DNA from: UBA12014 sp029248335
GTDB lineage: Bacteria > Planctomycetota > Phycisphaerae > Phycisphaerales > SM1A02
DNA: 64,000 nucleotides
NCBI GenBank assembly: GCA_029248335.1
Contig: JAQWJM010000014.1
Coordinates: 1 to 64,000 of the forward strand
Direction of reading: 5' to 3'
The notes below the pieces were generated by a model that was given only the letters and a program-made list of their open reading frames with translations, had not been told where the DNA came from and made no database searches. A program made the position numbers and the translations under genes. Shown piece by piece: positions 8,378-15,479 of this stretch (positions are counted from its first letter, which is position 1; every line of letters starts with the position of its first letter).

Positions 8378-10441
8378 ATGAACACCTACGGCACCGCGGA
8401 CATCCGCAACCTTGTACTCACCGGCCCGGGGGGATCCGGCAAGACGACGCTGGTCGAAGCGTTGCTCGCCGCCGCGGGCGCCATTCCGAAGGCGGGCCGG
8501 GTCGAGCGTGGCGAGACCGTCACCGACCACGATCCACTCGAACGGGAAGTGGGACGAAGTCTCGACTCCGCACTGGTCCACTTCGATCACGGTGGCGCGC
8601 ACGTGAACCTGATCGACACGCCGGGCAGCGTCGAGTTTCTCGGCAAGTCGATCAGCGTGCTGCCCGCGGTGGAGACGGTGGTCGTGGTCATCGACGCCGA
8701 CAACGGCATCGACACGGTGGTGCGGCGGATCATGCGGATCGCCGAGGAGCGGAACCTCCCGCGGATGATCGTGATCAACAAGATCGACCACGGTGGGGAT
8801 CTCGAAGAGCTGCTCGCGGCGGTCCAGGAGACCTTCGGCGCGGTCTGCCAGCCGATCAACCTGCCCGCCTCCGGCGGGACCGAGGTCATCGACTGCTTCG
8901 GACGGACCGACGGCGAAAGCGACCTCGGTCCGGTGTCGGACTTTCACGAACGGATCGTCGACCAGGTCGTCGAGGTCGACGAAGCGCTGATGTCGACCTA
9001 CCTCGAGACCGGCGAGGTGTCGCCCGAAGCGCTGCACGCCCCCTTCGAGAAGGCGCTGCGTGAATCGCATCTGGTTCCGGTCTGCTTCACCGCCGCTTCC
9101 GCGGGCACCGGCGTGACCGAACTGCTGGACGCGATCGTCCGGCTCTGTCCGAACCCGACGGAGGGCAATCCGCGGCCGTTCCTTCACGACGTCGGCGGCG
9201 AGGAGGTCGAGCTGCTGCCTTCGATGCGCGACGACGACCATCTGCTCGGCCACGTGTTCAAGGTCGCCAGCGATCCCTACGTGGGCAAGCTCTGCTTCTT
9301 CAAGATCCACCAGGGGACCCTCGAGGCCGGGGGGCATCCCAAGGCCGACGACGGACGGAAACCGATCCGGGTGGCCCACCTGCTCAAGATCCAGGGCGCG
9401 AAGCACCATGAGCAGGATCGGATCGTGGCCGGTGACATCGGCGCCGTCGCGAAGATCGAGCACCTTCACTACGACAGCGTGCTCCACGACGGTTCGATCG
9501 GGGAGCACATCCATCTCCGGCCGCTGCCGCTTCCGCGTCCGATGTTCGGCATCGCCATCGAGGCCGCCGATCGGAATGCGGAGGCGAAGCTCGCGGAGGC
9601 GATGCACAAGATGCTCGAAGAGGATCCCACGCTGGTCCTGGAGCAGGTGAAGGCGACGCACCAGACCGTTCTCCGCGGTCTCGGCGACATGCACGTCAGC
9701 ATGAAGCTTCGAACGCTGAAGGATCGATACGGCGTCGAAGTCGACACCGCGGCCCCGAAGGTCGCGTACAAGGAGACCGTCACCGCGAAGGCCGAAGGGC
9801 ACCATCGCCACAAGAAGCAGAGCGGCGGCTCCGGCCAGTTCGGCGAGGTCTTCCTCCGGGTCGAGCCGCTTCCGGCGGACGCCGTCGCGACGGACGGGGC
9901 GTCCGCGTTCGAGTTCGTCGACGAGACGTTCGGGGGAAGCGTCCCGAAGCAGTTCATGCCCGCGATCGAGAAGGGCGTCCGCAACGTGATGGAGCATGGT
10001 GCCATCGCGGGCTTTCCGATGCAGGGAATCCGGGTGAGCGTCTACGACGGCAAGCACCATCCGGTCGACTCGAAGGAGATCGCGTTCATGAAGGCGGGCT
10101 CGCGGGCGTTCATCGATGCGGTCGAAAAGGCCCGGCCGTCGCTGCTCGAGCCGATGGTCTCGATGGAGATCACCGTCGAATCGGGTCTGATCGGAGACAT
10201 CGCGGGGGACATCTCCGGCCGGCGTGGACGCATCAACGGCACCGACATGGTGGCGGGCGGCCAGGCGGTCATCCACGCGGAGGCGCCGCTCTCCGAGGTG
10301 ATGAACTACGCGAACCAGCTGAAATCGATCACCGGAGGCGCCGGCGCCTTCCACATGGAGTACAGCCACGACGAACCGACCCCGGCGAAGATCCAGGCGG
10401 AGGTGGTGGCCGCCTACCAGCCCGGTGGAGACGAGGACTGA
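8378..10441 (+). CDS. Elongation factor G-like GTPase
   Basis: Translational GTPase of the EF-G superfamily (687 residues). G1 is GPGGSGKTT near residue 15, G3 is DTPGSVEF near residue 80 (classical EF-G has DTPGHVDF), and G4 is NKID near residue 132. Domains II-V follow, with the EF-G domain IV/V signature KKQSGGSGQFG near residue 480. The histidine that activates water in most translational GTPases (DTPGH) is replaced by serine, as in EF-G-like paralogues thought not to be the main translocase. GGGA lies about 8 nt before the ATG. No rps12/rps7/tuf neighbours are present, which supports a paralogue and not fusA. Confidence 0.85.
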   Translation: MNTYGTADIRNLVLTGPGGSGKTTLVEALLAAAGAIPKAGRVERGETVTDHDPLEREVGRSLDSALVHFDHGGAHVNLIDTPGSVEFLGKSISVLPAVETVVVVIDADNGIDTVVRRIMRIAEERNLPRMIVINKIDHGGDLEELLAAVQETFGAVCQPINLPASGGTEVIDCFGRTDGESDLGPVSDFHERIVDQVVEVDEALMSTYLETGEVSPEALHAPFEKALRESHLVPVCFTAASAGTGVTELLDAIVRLCPNPTEGNPRPFLHDVGGEEVELLPSMRDDDHLLGHVFKVASDPYVGKLCFFKIHQGTLEAGGHPKADDGRKPIRVAHLLKIQGAKHHEQDRIVAGDIGAVAKIEHLHYDSVLHDGSIGEHIHLRPLPLPRPMFGIAIEAADRNAEAKLAEAMHKMLEEDPTLVLEQVKATHQTVLRGLGDMHVSMKLRTLKDRYGVEVDTAAPKVAYKETVTAKAEGHHRHKKQSGGSGQFGEVFLRVEPLPADAVATDGASAFEFVDETFGGSVPKQFMPAIEKGVRNVMEHGAIAGFPMQGIRVSVYDGKHHPVDSKEIAFMKAGSRAFIDAVEKARPSLLEPMVSMEITVESGLIGDIAGDISGRRGRINGTDMVAGGQAVIHAEAPLSEVMNYANQLKSITGGAGAFHMEYSHDEPTPAKIQAEVVAAYQPGGDED

Positions 10442-10473
10442 TCACCGGGTTCGCCCCGTCGTCGCCGCACGGC

Positions 10474-10479
10474 TACCCT
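10474..10479 (+). promoter_or_regulatory. -10-like box TACCCT, leaderless start
   Basis: TACCCT is followed by 6 nt and then the GTG start at 10486, placing the expected transcription start at or next to the start codon. There is no Shine-Dalgarno. Confidence 0.45.
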
Positions 10480-10485
10480 CGTGCG

Positions 10486-12825
10486 GTGCGAACGCTGCGA
10501 ACCTTCATCTTCGTCCGACTGGTCCCGATGCTGCTCGCCTGCGTTCCGGTGGCCGCCGACGGTCCGGTCCGCCCGAATCACGATTACGTCGTGGTATCGA
10601 GTCATCGCTGTCGGGCGACCGACGGCTGGCGGCAGGTGGTGGGAGCGCTGGCCGCGAAGCACGATGCGAAGATGCTCTTCTTCGACGAGTCGCCGTCGGA
10701 GCTGCTGCCGGCGCTTCAACGCCTCCGTCCCCGGATGATCGGCGTGGTGGCGATGCCGGACGAGGCCGGTCGGGATCGCGTGGGTGCGTTCAACCGGACC
10801 TTTCGCCGGATCATCGAGGATCCGTGGCTCGACGCGCGGTGGGGGCTGGTGACCGGTGCCGCATGGGCGGACGCGATGGAGGTCGTCCGGGCCACGACGC
10901 CGTTGATCGTGCGGCGGCTCATGGCCAACACCCCGGTGCCGTTCGGTCCGGTCGCCGATGGCGTGTACTTCGATGAAGGCGTCGCGGGGCGTCGGGTGGA
11001 ACGAACCGATGCCGGCGAGCCCGTCGAGGTGATCGGCGACATCGAGATCGTCGACGACTTCGTCGCGGCGTTCAACGACGCTCCCCCGGATCTCCTGGTG
11101 ACCAGCGGGCGAACGAACGAGGAGCGTTGGATGCTCGGCTACCTCTTCAACGGTGGTCGGGTGGTGGTCGGTGAAGCCGGCGACCTTCGAGGTCGGCTGC
11201 TCGACGGGACCGAGGTCCCGATCCGGAATCCCGGTCCGATGGCCATGCTCGGCGCCGGGAGCTGCCTGCTGGGATTCATCCCCGGTTCGGAGGTGCTGCC
11301 GCTCGCGTTCATCCACGACGCGGGGGCCCGGCAGATCGTGGGCTACGCCTCGACGACCTGGCACGGGGCGGGTGGCTGGGACGTCTATCGACGTTTCCTC
11401 GACGAGCCCGGGCGGGGCACGCTTTCAGAGGCCGCCTGGCTGGCCCAGCAGGAGCTCATTCGACGGTTCGCCGCCGAGTACCCGGGGATTCCCGAGGTCA
11501 GCACCGAGGGGTTCGACGAACGCGAGGTCTTCGAGTTCCAGCTTGCGGTGGCGGAGGCCACCGGCGTCGACCGACGGGAGGATCGCTTCGAGGATCTGGC
11601 CGGTCTGCTCTGGGATCGGGATGCGATCGTGTTGCTCGGGGATCCGGCGTGGCCGGTCCGGCTGGAGACGAGTCCGCTTCCGTGGACGAGCGTGATCACC
11701 CGCAACGGCGATCGACTGGCGATCGAACTCGAGGTCCACGGAGATCTCGCCGACGGCCCCACGCCGATCGTGACCCTGCCCGAGCGGATCAGGCCGGGGA
11801 TGGTCGTCGAGGACGGTGGTCTCGAGCTGATCGTGACGCCGGACCTGATCTTCCTGCCCGATCTTCCGGAGCGCACACCGGGGACGTCCTTCAGACTCGA
11901 ATTGGACGCGCCGCTCGAACGCGAGACCGAGCACGCCGTCGAAATCGATGGGGAGACGCGGCACGGCGTGCTCGCCCTCGTCCCACCGACGCTGCGTCCG
12001 CGACTCCGGAGCGTCCTTCAGGCCGCCGGTCCGAACGAGTCCGAACTCGTCCGAGCGATTCGCGACGCAACGCCCGCTCGCCGGGGATCGATGGCGTTCC
12101 TGATCGCGAACATGCCTCCCGCGGATCGTCGCGTCATGACGGCGGACGCGCTGCTGGAGACCGTCGAACTCGCCCATGAATCATTCGACGCCTCCCCCTG
12201 GCGAGAAGGCGTGCCCGAAGCGGTGTTTCTGGAAGCGGTCCTTCCCTACGCCCACATCAACGAACGCCGCGACGACTGGCGAGCCGATTTCGTGTCGAGG
12301 TTTCGGGACGCGGCGCACGCGGCGGGCACGCAGGCCGACGCGATTCGACTGCTCGATCGACTCGTCTACGAGGTCTTCGACGTCACCTACGACGCCAACA
12401 AGCGGCTCAAGAACGAACAGAGTCCGTATCAGTCGATCGATCAGCACTGCGCCAGTTGCACCGGACTCTCCATCCTGCTCGCGAACGCCTGCCGGGCGGC
12501 GGGAATTCCGGCGAGGATCGCGGGCATTCCCGAATGGCCCGACGGGGACAATCACACCTGGGTGGAGGTCTACGATCCGATCGACGGCCGATGGCACTGG
12601 ATCGAAGCCGCCGGCGGCGGTGAGTACGACGAAGGCTGGTGGGTCGAGAAGGTCCGTGGCATCGCGGCCGAGGATTCGGACGAGGCTCGATATCGCCTCT
12701 GGGCCGCGTCGTGGTCGAGGCCCGCCGGCGTCCCGAACCGATTTCCTTTGTGGTGGCTCGAGCCGGATGAGGATCCGATCCCGGGCGTCGACCGCACCGC
12801 CGCGTACGCCACGGCCGGCGACTGA
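10486..12825 (+). CDS. C25-like (gingipain-fold) plus transglutaminase-like protein
   Basis: Exported 779-residue protein with a signal peptide (residues 1-25). Residues 30-330 resemble the caspase-like fold of C25/gingipain-type proteins. The Cys is kept (GAGSCLLG, Cys260). The expected histidine segment, usually SGH, reads TSGRTNEERW with Arg209, so the peptidase domain is probably inactive. Residues about 600-780 form a transglutaminase-like domain with Cys658 (CASCTGLSILL) and His690 (NHTWVEVYD); the third polar residue may be the Glu in WHWIEA. The function is unknown; planctomycetes carry related transglutaminase-like exported proteins. The GTG start follows TACCCT by 6 nt. Confidence 0.7.
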   Translation: MRTLRTFIFVRLVPMLLACVPVAADGPVRPNHDYVVVSSHRCRATDGWRQVVGALAAKHDAKMLFFDESPSELLPALQRLRPRMIGVVAMPDEAGRDRVGAFNRTFRRIIEDPWLDARWGLVTGAAWADAMEVVRATTPLIVRRLMANTPVPFGPVADGVYFDEGVAGRRVERTDAGEPVEVIGDIEIVDDFVAAFNDAPPDLLVTSGRTNEERWMLGYLFNGGRVVVGEAGDLRGRLLDGTEVPIRNPGPMAMLGAGSCLLGFIPGSEVLPLAFIHDAGARQIVGYASTTWHGAGGWDVYRRFLDEPGRGTLSEAAWLAQQELIRRFAAEYPGIPEVSTEGFDEREVFEFQLAVAEATGVDRREDRFEDLAGLLWDRDAIVLLGDPAWPVRLETSPLPWTSVITRNGDRLAIELEVHGDLADGPTPIVTLPERIRPGMVVEDGGLELIVTPDLIFLPDLPERTPGTSFRLELDAPLERETEHAVEIDGETRHGVLALVPPTLRPRLRSVLQAAGPNESELVRAIRDATPARRGSMAFLIANMPPADRRVMTADALLETVELAHESFDASPWREGVPEAVFLEAVLPYAHINERRDDWRADFVSRFRDAAHAAGTQADAIRLLDRLVYEVFDVTYDANKRLKNEQSPYQSIDQHCASCTGLSILLANACRAAGIPARIAGIPEWPDGDNHTWVEVYDPIDGRWHWIEAAGGGEYDEGWWVEKVRGIAAEDSDEARYRLWAASWSRPAGVPNRFPLWWLEPDEDPIPGVDRTAAYATAGD

Positions 12826-12841
12826 TTCCGCGACATCGACT

Positions 12842-13414
12842 TCAGGTGGTCGCGATTCGGGCGAAGACGGCATGGTCGAACGGCTGCTCGCCGATCCACT
12901 CCGCCGCCCGCATCACGCCCTCGAATTCGAATCCAAGGCGTTCCGCCACCGCTCGACTCTTCGCGTTCTCGATTCGAGCCCGGATCTCGACGCGGTGAAA
13001 TCCCGCCTCGACGCATCGGGTCGTCACCGCGTGGGCGGACTTCGTGATGTATCCGCGTCCCTCGTCTTCGCCGTTCACCCAGTAGCCGATCGCGATGCGT
13101 CGGTGGGCCGGGCTGCTGTCGTGGAGTCCGATCACGCCGACGACGCTGGCCGATCCCCCGGTGTCCACCACGATGGCCCAGTCGCCGCTTCCATCGCCAC
13201 CGGAATCGAGGGCACGGCGGCGCTTCGAATCTTCGATGAACGCGAGGCTGTCCTCGGGCGTGACGGTCTTCGCCACCCAGGGAAGCCAGACGCCGAGTCG
13301 GCCGCGATCCTGATCGACGAGTTCGAAGATCGATCCCGCATGGCGGGCCTCCAGCGGCTCCAGGCGGAGGTTTTCGTCGATTTCAATCGGGATCACGGGC
13401 GAGACGAGGGGCAT
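12842..13414 (-). CDS. GNAT-family N-acetyltransferase (RimJ/RimL-like)
   Basis: Acetyl-CoA-dependent N-acetyltransferase of the RimJ/RimL type (190 residues), which acetylates protein N-termini or small amines. Seen are LRLEPLEARHAGSIFELV at the N-terminus, IGYWVNGEDEGRGYITKS near residue 110 (acetyl-CoA-binding motif A) and the C-terminal NAKSRAVAERLGFEFEG near residue 149. The substrate cannot be read from sequence. The ATG at 13414 lies 7 nt after the minus-strand box TATACT, suggesting a leaderless message. It converges with the transglutaminase gene with only 16 bp between the stops. Confidence 0.85.
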   Translation of the reverse strand: MPLVSPVIPIEIDENLRLEPLEARHAGSIFELVDQDRGRLGVWLPWVAKTVTPEDSLAFIEDSKRRRALDSGGDGSGDWAIVVDTGGSASVVGVIGLHDSSPAHRRIAIGYWVNGEDEGRGYITKSAHAVTTRCVEAGFHRVEIRARIENAKSRAVAERLGFEFEGVMRAAEWIGEQPFDHAVFARIATT

Positions 13415-13429
13415 TTCGCCGAGTATAAT
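13401..13429. promoter_or_regulatory. Back-to-back promoters sharing one AT-rich core
   Basis: On the plus strand TATAAT (13424-13429) lies 17 nt after GAGACG, which keeps the GAC core of a -35, and drives the small membrane gene at 13481. On the minus strand the same core reads TATACT (13422-13427), 7 nt before the acetyltransferase ATG. One 8-bp AT block thus supplies both -10 elements. Confidence 0.6.
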
Positions 13430-13480
13430 GCTGTTCTGTTTTTCGACTTCCGTCCGTTGCTTCTCTGTTTCGGAGATCCC

Positions 13481-13603
13481 ATGATTCCCGTCCTCCTCTC
13501 GAACGCGATCTGGCTCATCATCTGCTTGATCTATGCAGGACTCCTGTTCTGGCAGGCCGGCCGGGATCGCCGGAACGGTACGGGCTTCGTCGAAGAGGAT
13601 TGA
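13481..13603 (+). CDS. 40-residue single-pass membrane protein
   Basis: The predicted protein is 40 residues. A hydrophobic helix runs over residues 3-24 (VLLSNAIWLIICLIYAGLLF), then comes a basic stretch (GRDRRNG) and an acidic end (VEED). The basic residues after the helix predict an N-out/C-in topology. Gene reality is supported by its own TATAAT promoter, a GGAG ribosome-binding site 6-7 nt before the ATG and a strong hairpin terminator 48 bp after the stop, which form a complete transcription unit. No family was recognised. It could be a small partner of a membrane complex. Confidence 0.7.
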   Translation: MIPVLLSNAIWLIICLIYAGLLFWQAGRDRRNGTGFVEED

Positions 13604-13650
13604 CGTCGAAAGGCGGCCGCTCCGTTCCGAGCGGATGTATTCGATCTTTC

Positions 13651-13681
13651 ACACCCCTCGCTCCCCGGGAGCGGGGGGTGT
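13651..13681 (+). terminator. Strong hairpin after the 40-residue membrane protein gene
   Basis: Arms ACACCCCTCGCTCCC and its complement form a stem of about 15 bp with one G:T pair and a minimal loop. The following bases are only weakly T-rich (TCTCG). Confidence 0.75.
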
Positions 13682-13764
13682 TCTCGTGGGGCAGCCCACG
13701 GGCGTCCACCGGCCGCCACGATGCCCGGGAATCGGCCCCGATGCCTGGACCCGACGACCGCAGG

Positions 13765-13818
13765 CGAAAAGAAGCCCACCCGGCCTCGGCCTGCGAACAG
13801 GAAGAGTGCCGGGTGGGC
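13765..13818 (-). terminator. Intrinsic terminator on the minus strand
   Basis: A perfect 11-bp stem (GCCCACCCGGC / GCCGGGTGGGC) with a 23-nt loop is followed on the minus strand by TTCTTTTCG. It has the U-rich tail that other hairpins in the window lack. No protein gene precedes it on that strand before tRNA-Arg, so it must end a non-coding transcript. Confidence 0.7.
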
Positions 13819-14115
13819 GAGAGAGAGATCAGGGTTGGTTCGAGCGATGTACTCGGTCGGACAGGCGGTCTGGGGCCCTCACGAACTTGGACCCAATAAC
13901 TCCTTGTGAAAGGTACGGACGAACCACCCCCATGGGTTCGTGAGACCGAGAAAAAACCTCAAAGGAAGCCAGATAGGCGTTTTTCTCTCGGAGTCCGTCG
14001 CGATTCGAAGGCGTGGCGTCCCCGAAGTGACGGGAAAAGGCGCAGAAAATGCCGTCCGAGACCGATTTACATCGGTTTCGGAGGCCTGTGCTTCGACGTC
14101 TGCAGGTGTGGTGAA
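13765..14115 (-). ncRNA. Candidate structured RNA downstream of tRNA-Arg
   Basis: About 350 nt without a convincing ORF but with a chain of helices in minus-strand order. First is an 11-position stem at 14056-14081 capped by GTAA, a GNRA-type loop on the minus strand. Next is a stem at 13946-13956 with 13980-13991 (CCGAG plus A5 pairing with T5 plus CTCGG, 2-nt bulge). Then a perfect 9-bp stem pairs 13878-13886 with 13936-13944 (CTCACGAAC / GTTCGTGAG), and it competes with a local 7-bp hairpin (13919-13941). The terminator at 13765-13818 comes last. The stretch contains A and T runs unlike its surroundings. It may be processed from the tRNA-Arg transcript or have its own promoter. I recognise no known family: SRP, tmRNA, 6S and RNase P hallmarks were not seen. 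Confidence 0.4.
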
Positions 14116-14189
14116 CACCCCCGAGAGGACTCGAACCTCTGACCTTCGCTTTAGGAAAGCGGTGCTCTATCCAGCTGAGCTACGGGGGC
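14116..14189 (-). tRNA. tRNA-Arg (anticodon CCT)
   Basis: A 74-nt cloverleaf on the minus strand with a 7-bp acceptor stem (G1:U72 wobble, then six Watson-Crick pairs), D arm GCTC/GAGC, anticodon loop TTCCTAA giving CCT, and T arm AGAGG/CCTCT with TTCGAGT. The 27-43 position of the anticodon stem is a C-A mismatch. CCA is not encoded. It decodes AGG. Confidence 0.95.
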
Positions 14190-14199
14190 AGGCGGGAGC

Positions 14200-14205
14200 A
14201 TCATA
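14200..14205 (-). promoter_or_regulatory. -10 box TATGAT for tRNA-Arg
   Basis: On the minus strand TATGAT lies 10 nt before the tRNA 5' end, a normal distance for a tRNA promoter. No clear -35 is visible. The remaining sequence up to 14372 holds no gene. Confidence 0.55.
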
Positions 14206-14372
14206 GTCCGTTCGCCTCGATCCTCCCCGGTCGGTCGTCCCGGCGCGCCGGAGTCCAAGGATGCGTGCGGCGCTGCGGGCCCGTCACGCGACGAGTCTGG
14301 TGAACGATCCGGTTCCGGTCATCGGCATGCGGGTTCGCGTGTTCGGAATCGGCGCGGCGGTGGCTTCATCGA

Positions 14373-14378
14373 TACGCT
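14373..14378 (+). promoter_or_regulatory. -10-like box TACGCT, leaderless start
   Basis: TACGCT is followed by 6 nt and the ATG at 14385. No ribosome-binding site is present. Confidence 0.4.
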
Positions 14379-14384
14379 CGGGCG

Positions 14385-15422
14385 ATGCCGATGCTCTTTT
14401 CTCGACGTGCCTTCGTCGCGGTCTCCTCGCTGCTGCTGATTCCGTGCCTTCTCGCCGGCGCTCGATTCATCGGGCTGCCGCGGACTGGACACCAGGATGC
14501 CGCCGGCCCGGAGGTGACGGCCTCGTCGACGCCTCGCTTCGAGGTCGTGGTGCTGGGGCGGGCGCAGGACGGCGGCCTTCCGCACCTGGGCTGCGAACGA
14601 TCCTGTTGCGTCAACGCCCGGAAGTCCGGTCGTCTCGAGACCCCGGCCTGCCTCGGCGTCCGTGATCTCGAGACCGACCGCCTGCTGCTGCTCGAAGCCA
14701 CGCCGCGGATCGAACATCAGGTCGGCCTGCTGCACGACATCGCCGGGACCTCCGGTCGGCCGCGCCGGCCGGTCGACGGCATCCTGCTCACGCACGCGCA
14801 CATCGGGCACTACGCGGGACTGATCCAACTCGGCCGCGAGGTCGCGTCGACCAAGGCCACCCCGGTCTGGGCCACGCCTCGCTTCTGCGAGTACCTGCGG
14901 ACCAACGGGCCATGGTCGCAACTCGTCGACCTCGATCAGATCGCGCTCCGGGAGATCACGCCGGGAACGACCGATGGTGCGACCGCGCCCAAGTCGTTCG
15001 AACCGCTGCCCGGACTGCGGGTGGATGCGTTCACGGTTCCGCACCGTGACGAGTTCAGCGACACCGTCGCCTTCAAGTTGCATGGGCCCTCGAAGACCGT
15101 GCTCTTCTGCCCCGACGTCGACCGCTGGGACGCGCACGAGGGTCTGCTCGAGAAACTGCTCGAAGACGTCGACGTCGCCTTCGTCGACGCGACCTTCTAC
15201 GACGGCCGGGAGCTTCCGGGCCGGAACATCCTCGAAGTCCCGCATCCGCCGATGATTCGGACGATGGAACTGCTCGAGGCGGCGGGGCGCAAGACCCCGG
15301 GACGCGTGCGCTTCATCCACCTCAACCACACCAATCCCGCGTTGAACGATCTCGATCTCCAGGACGAGATCCGCGGTCGCGGTTTCCCGGTCGCCGAAGT
15401 CGGCGAGCGGGTGGGCATCTGA
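14385..15422 (+). CDS. PqqB-like metallo-beta-lactamase-fold protein
   Basis: Exported 345-residue metallohydrolase-like protein with an N-terminal hydrophobic segment (residues 6-27). The start of the fold, LGRAQDGGLPHLGC followed by two cysteines near residue 69, is the hallmark of PqqB-type proteins. The metal motif is THAHIGHYAGL near residue 129, with further ligands in VPHRDEFSD, DATFYDG and FIHLNHTNP. No other pqq genes are near, so a role in PQQ synthesis is not implied; stand-alone PqqB-like MBL proteins of unknown substrate are common. HAHIGH replaces the usual HxHxDH, so the metal-binding Asp is Gly here. Confidence 0.8.
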   Translation: MPMLFSRRAFVAVSSLLLIPCLLAGARFIGLPRTGHQDAAGPEVTASSTPRFEVVVLGRAQDGGLPHLGCERSCCVNARKSGRLETPACLGVRDLETDRLLLLEATPRIEHQVGLLHDIAGTSGRPRRPVDGILLTHAHIGHYAGLIQLGREVASTKATPVWATPRFCEYLRTNGPWSQLVDLDQIALREITPGTTDGATAPKSFEPLPGLRVDAFTVPHRDEFSDTVAFKLHGPSKTVLFCPDVDRWDAHEGLLEKLLEDVDVAFVDATFYDGRELPGRNILEVPHPPMIRTMELLEAAGRKTPGRVRFIHLNHTNPALNDLDLQDEIRGRGFPVAEVGERVGI

Positions 15423-15453
15423 GTGCCGGCGTCGCCGTAGTTGAAGGCGGAAT

Positions 15454-15470
15454 CGCGTCGTCGTGACGCG
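15454..15470. terminator. Small hairpin between convergent genes
   Basis: CGCGTC and GACGCG form a 6-bp stem with a 5-nt loop in the 57-bp gap between the stops at 15422 and 15480. Confidence 0.35.
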
Positions 15471-15479
15471 GACATCCGC

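Noticed and set aside
7339..8385. 348-residue minus-strand open frame over trmL
   Set aside because: Out-of-frame shadow of trmL; Arg/Pro-rich with no recognisable domain.
13879..14206. Short open frames of 78-88 residues in both directions around tRNA-Arg
   Set aside because: They overlap the tRNA or the helical non-coding region, lack ribosome-binding sites and have untypical codon use.
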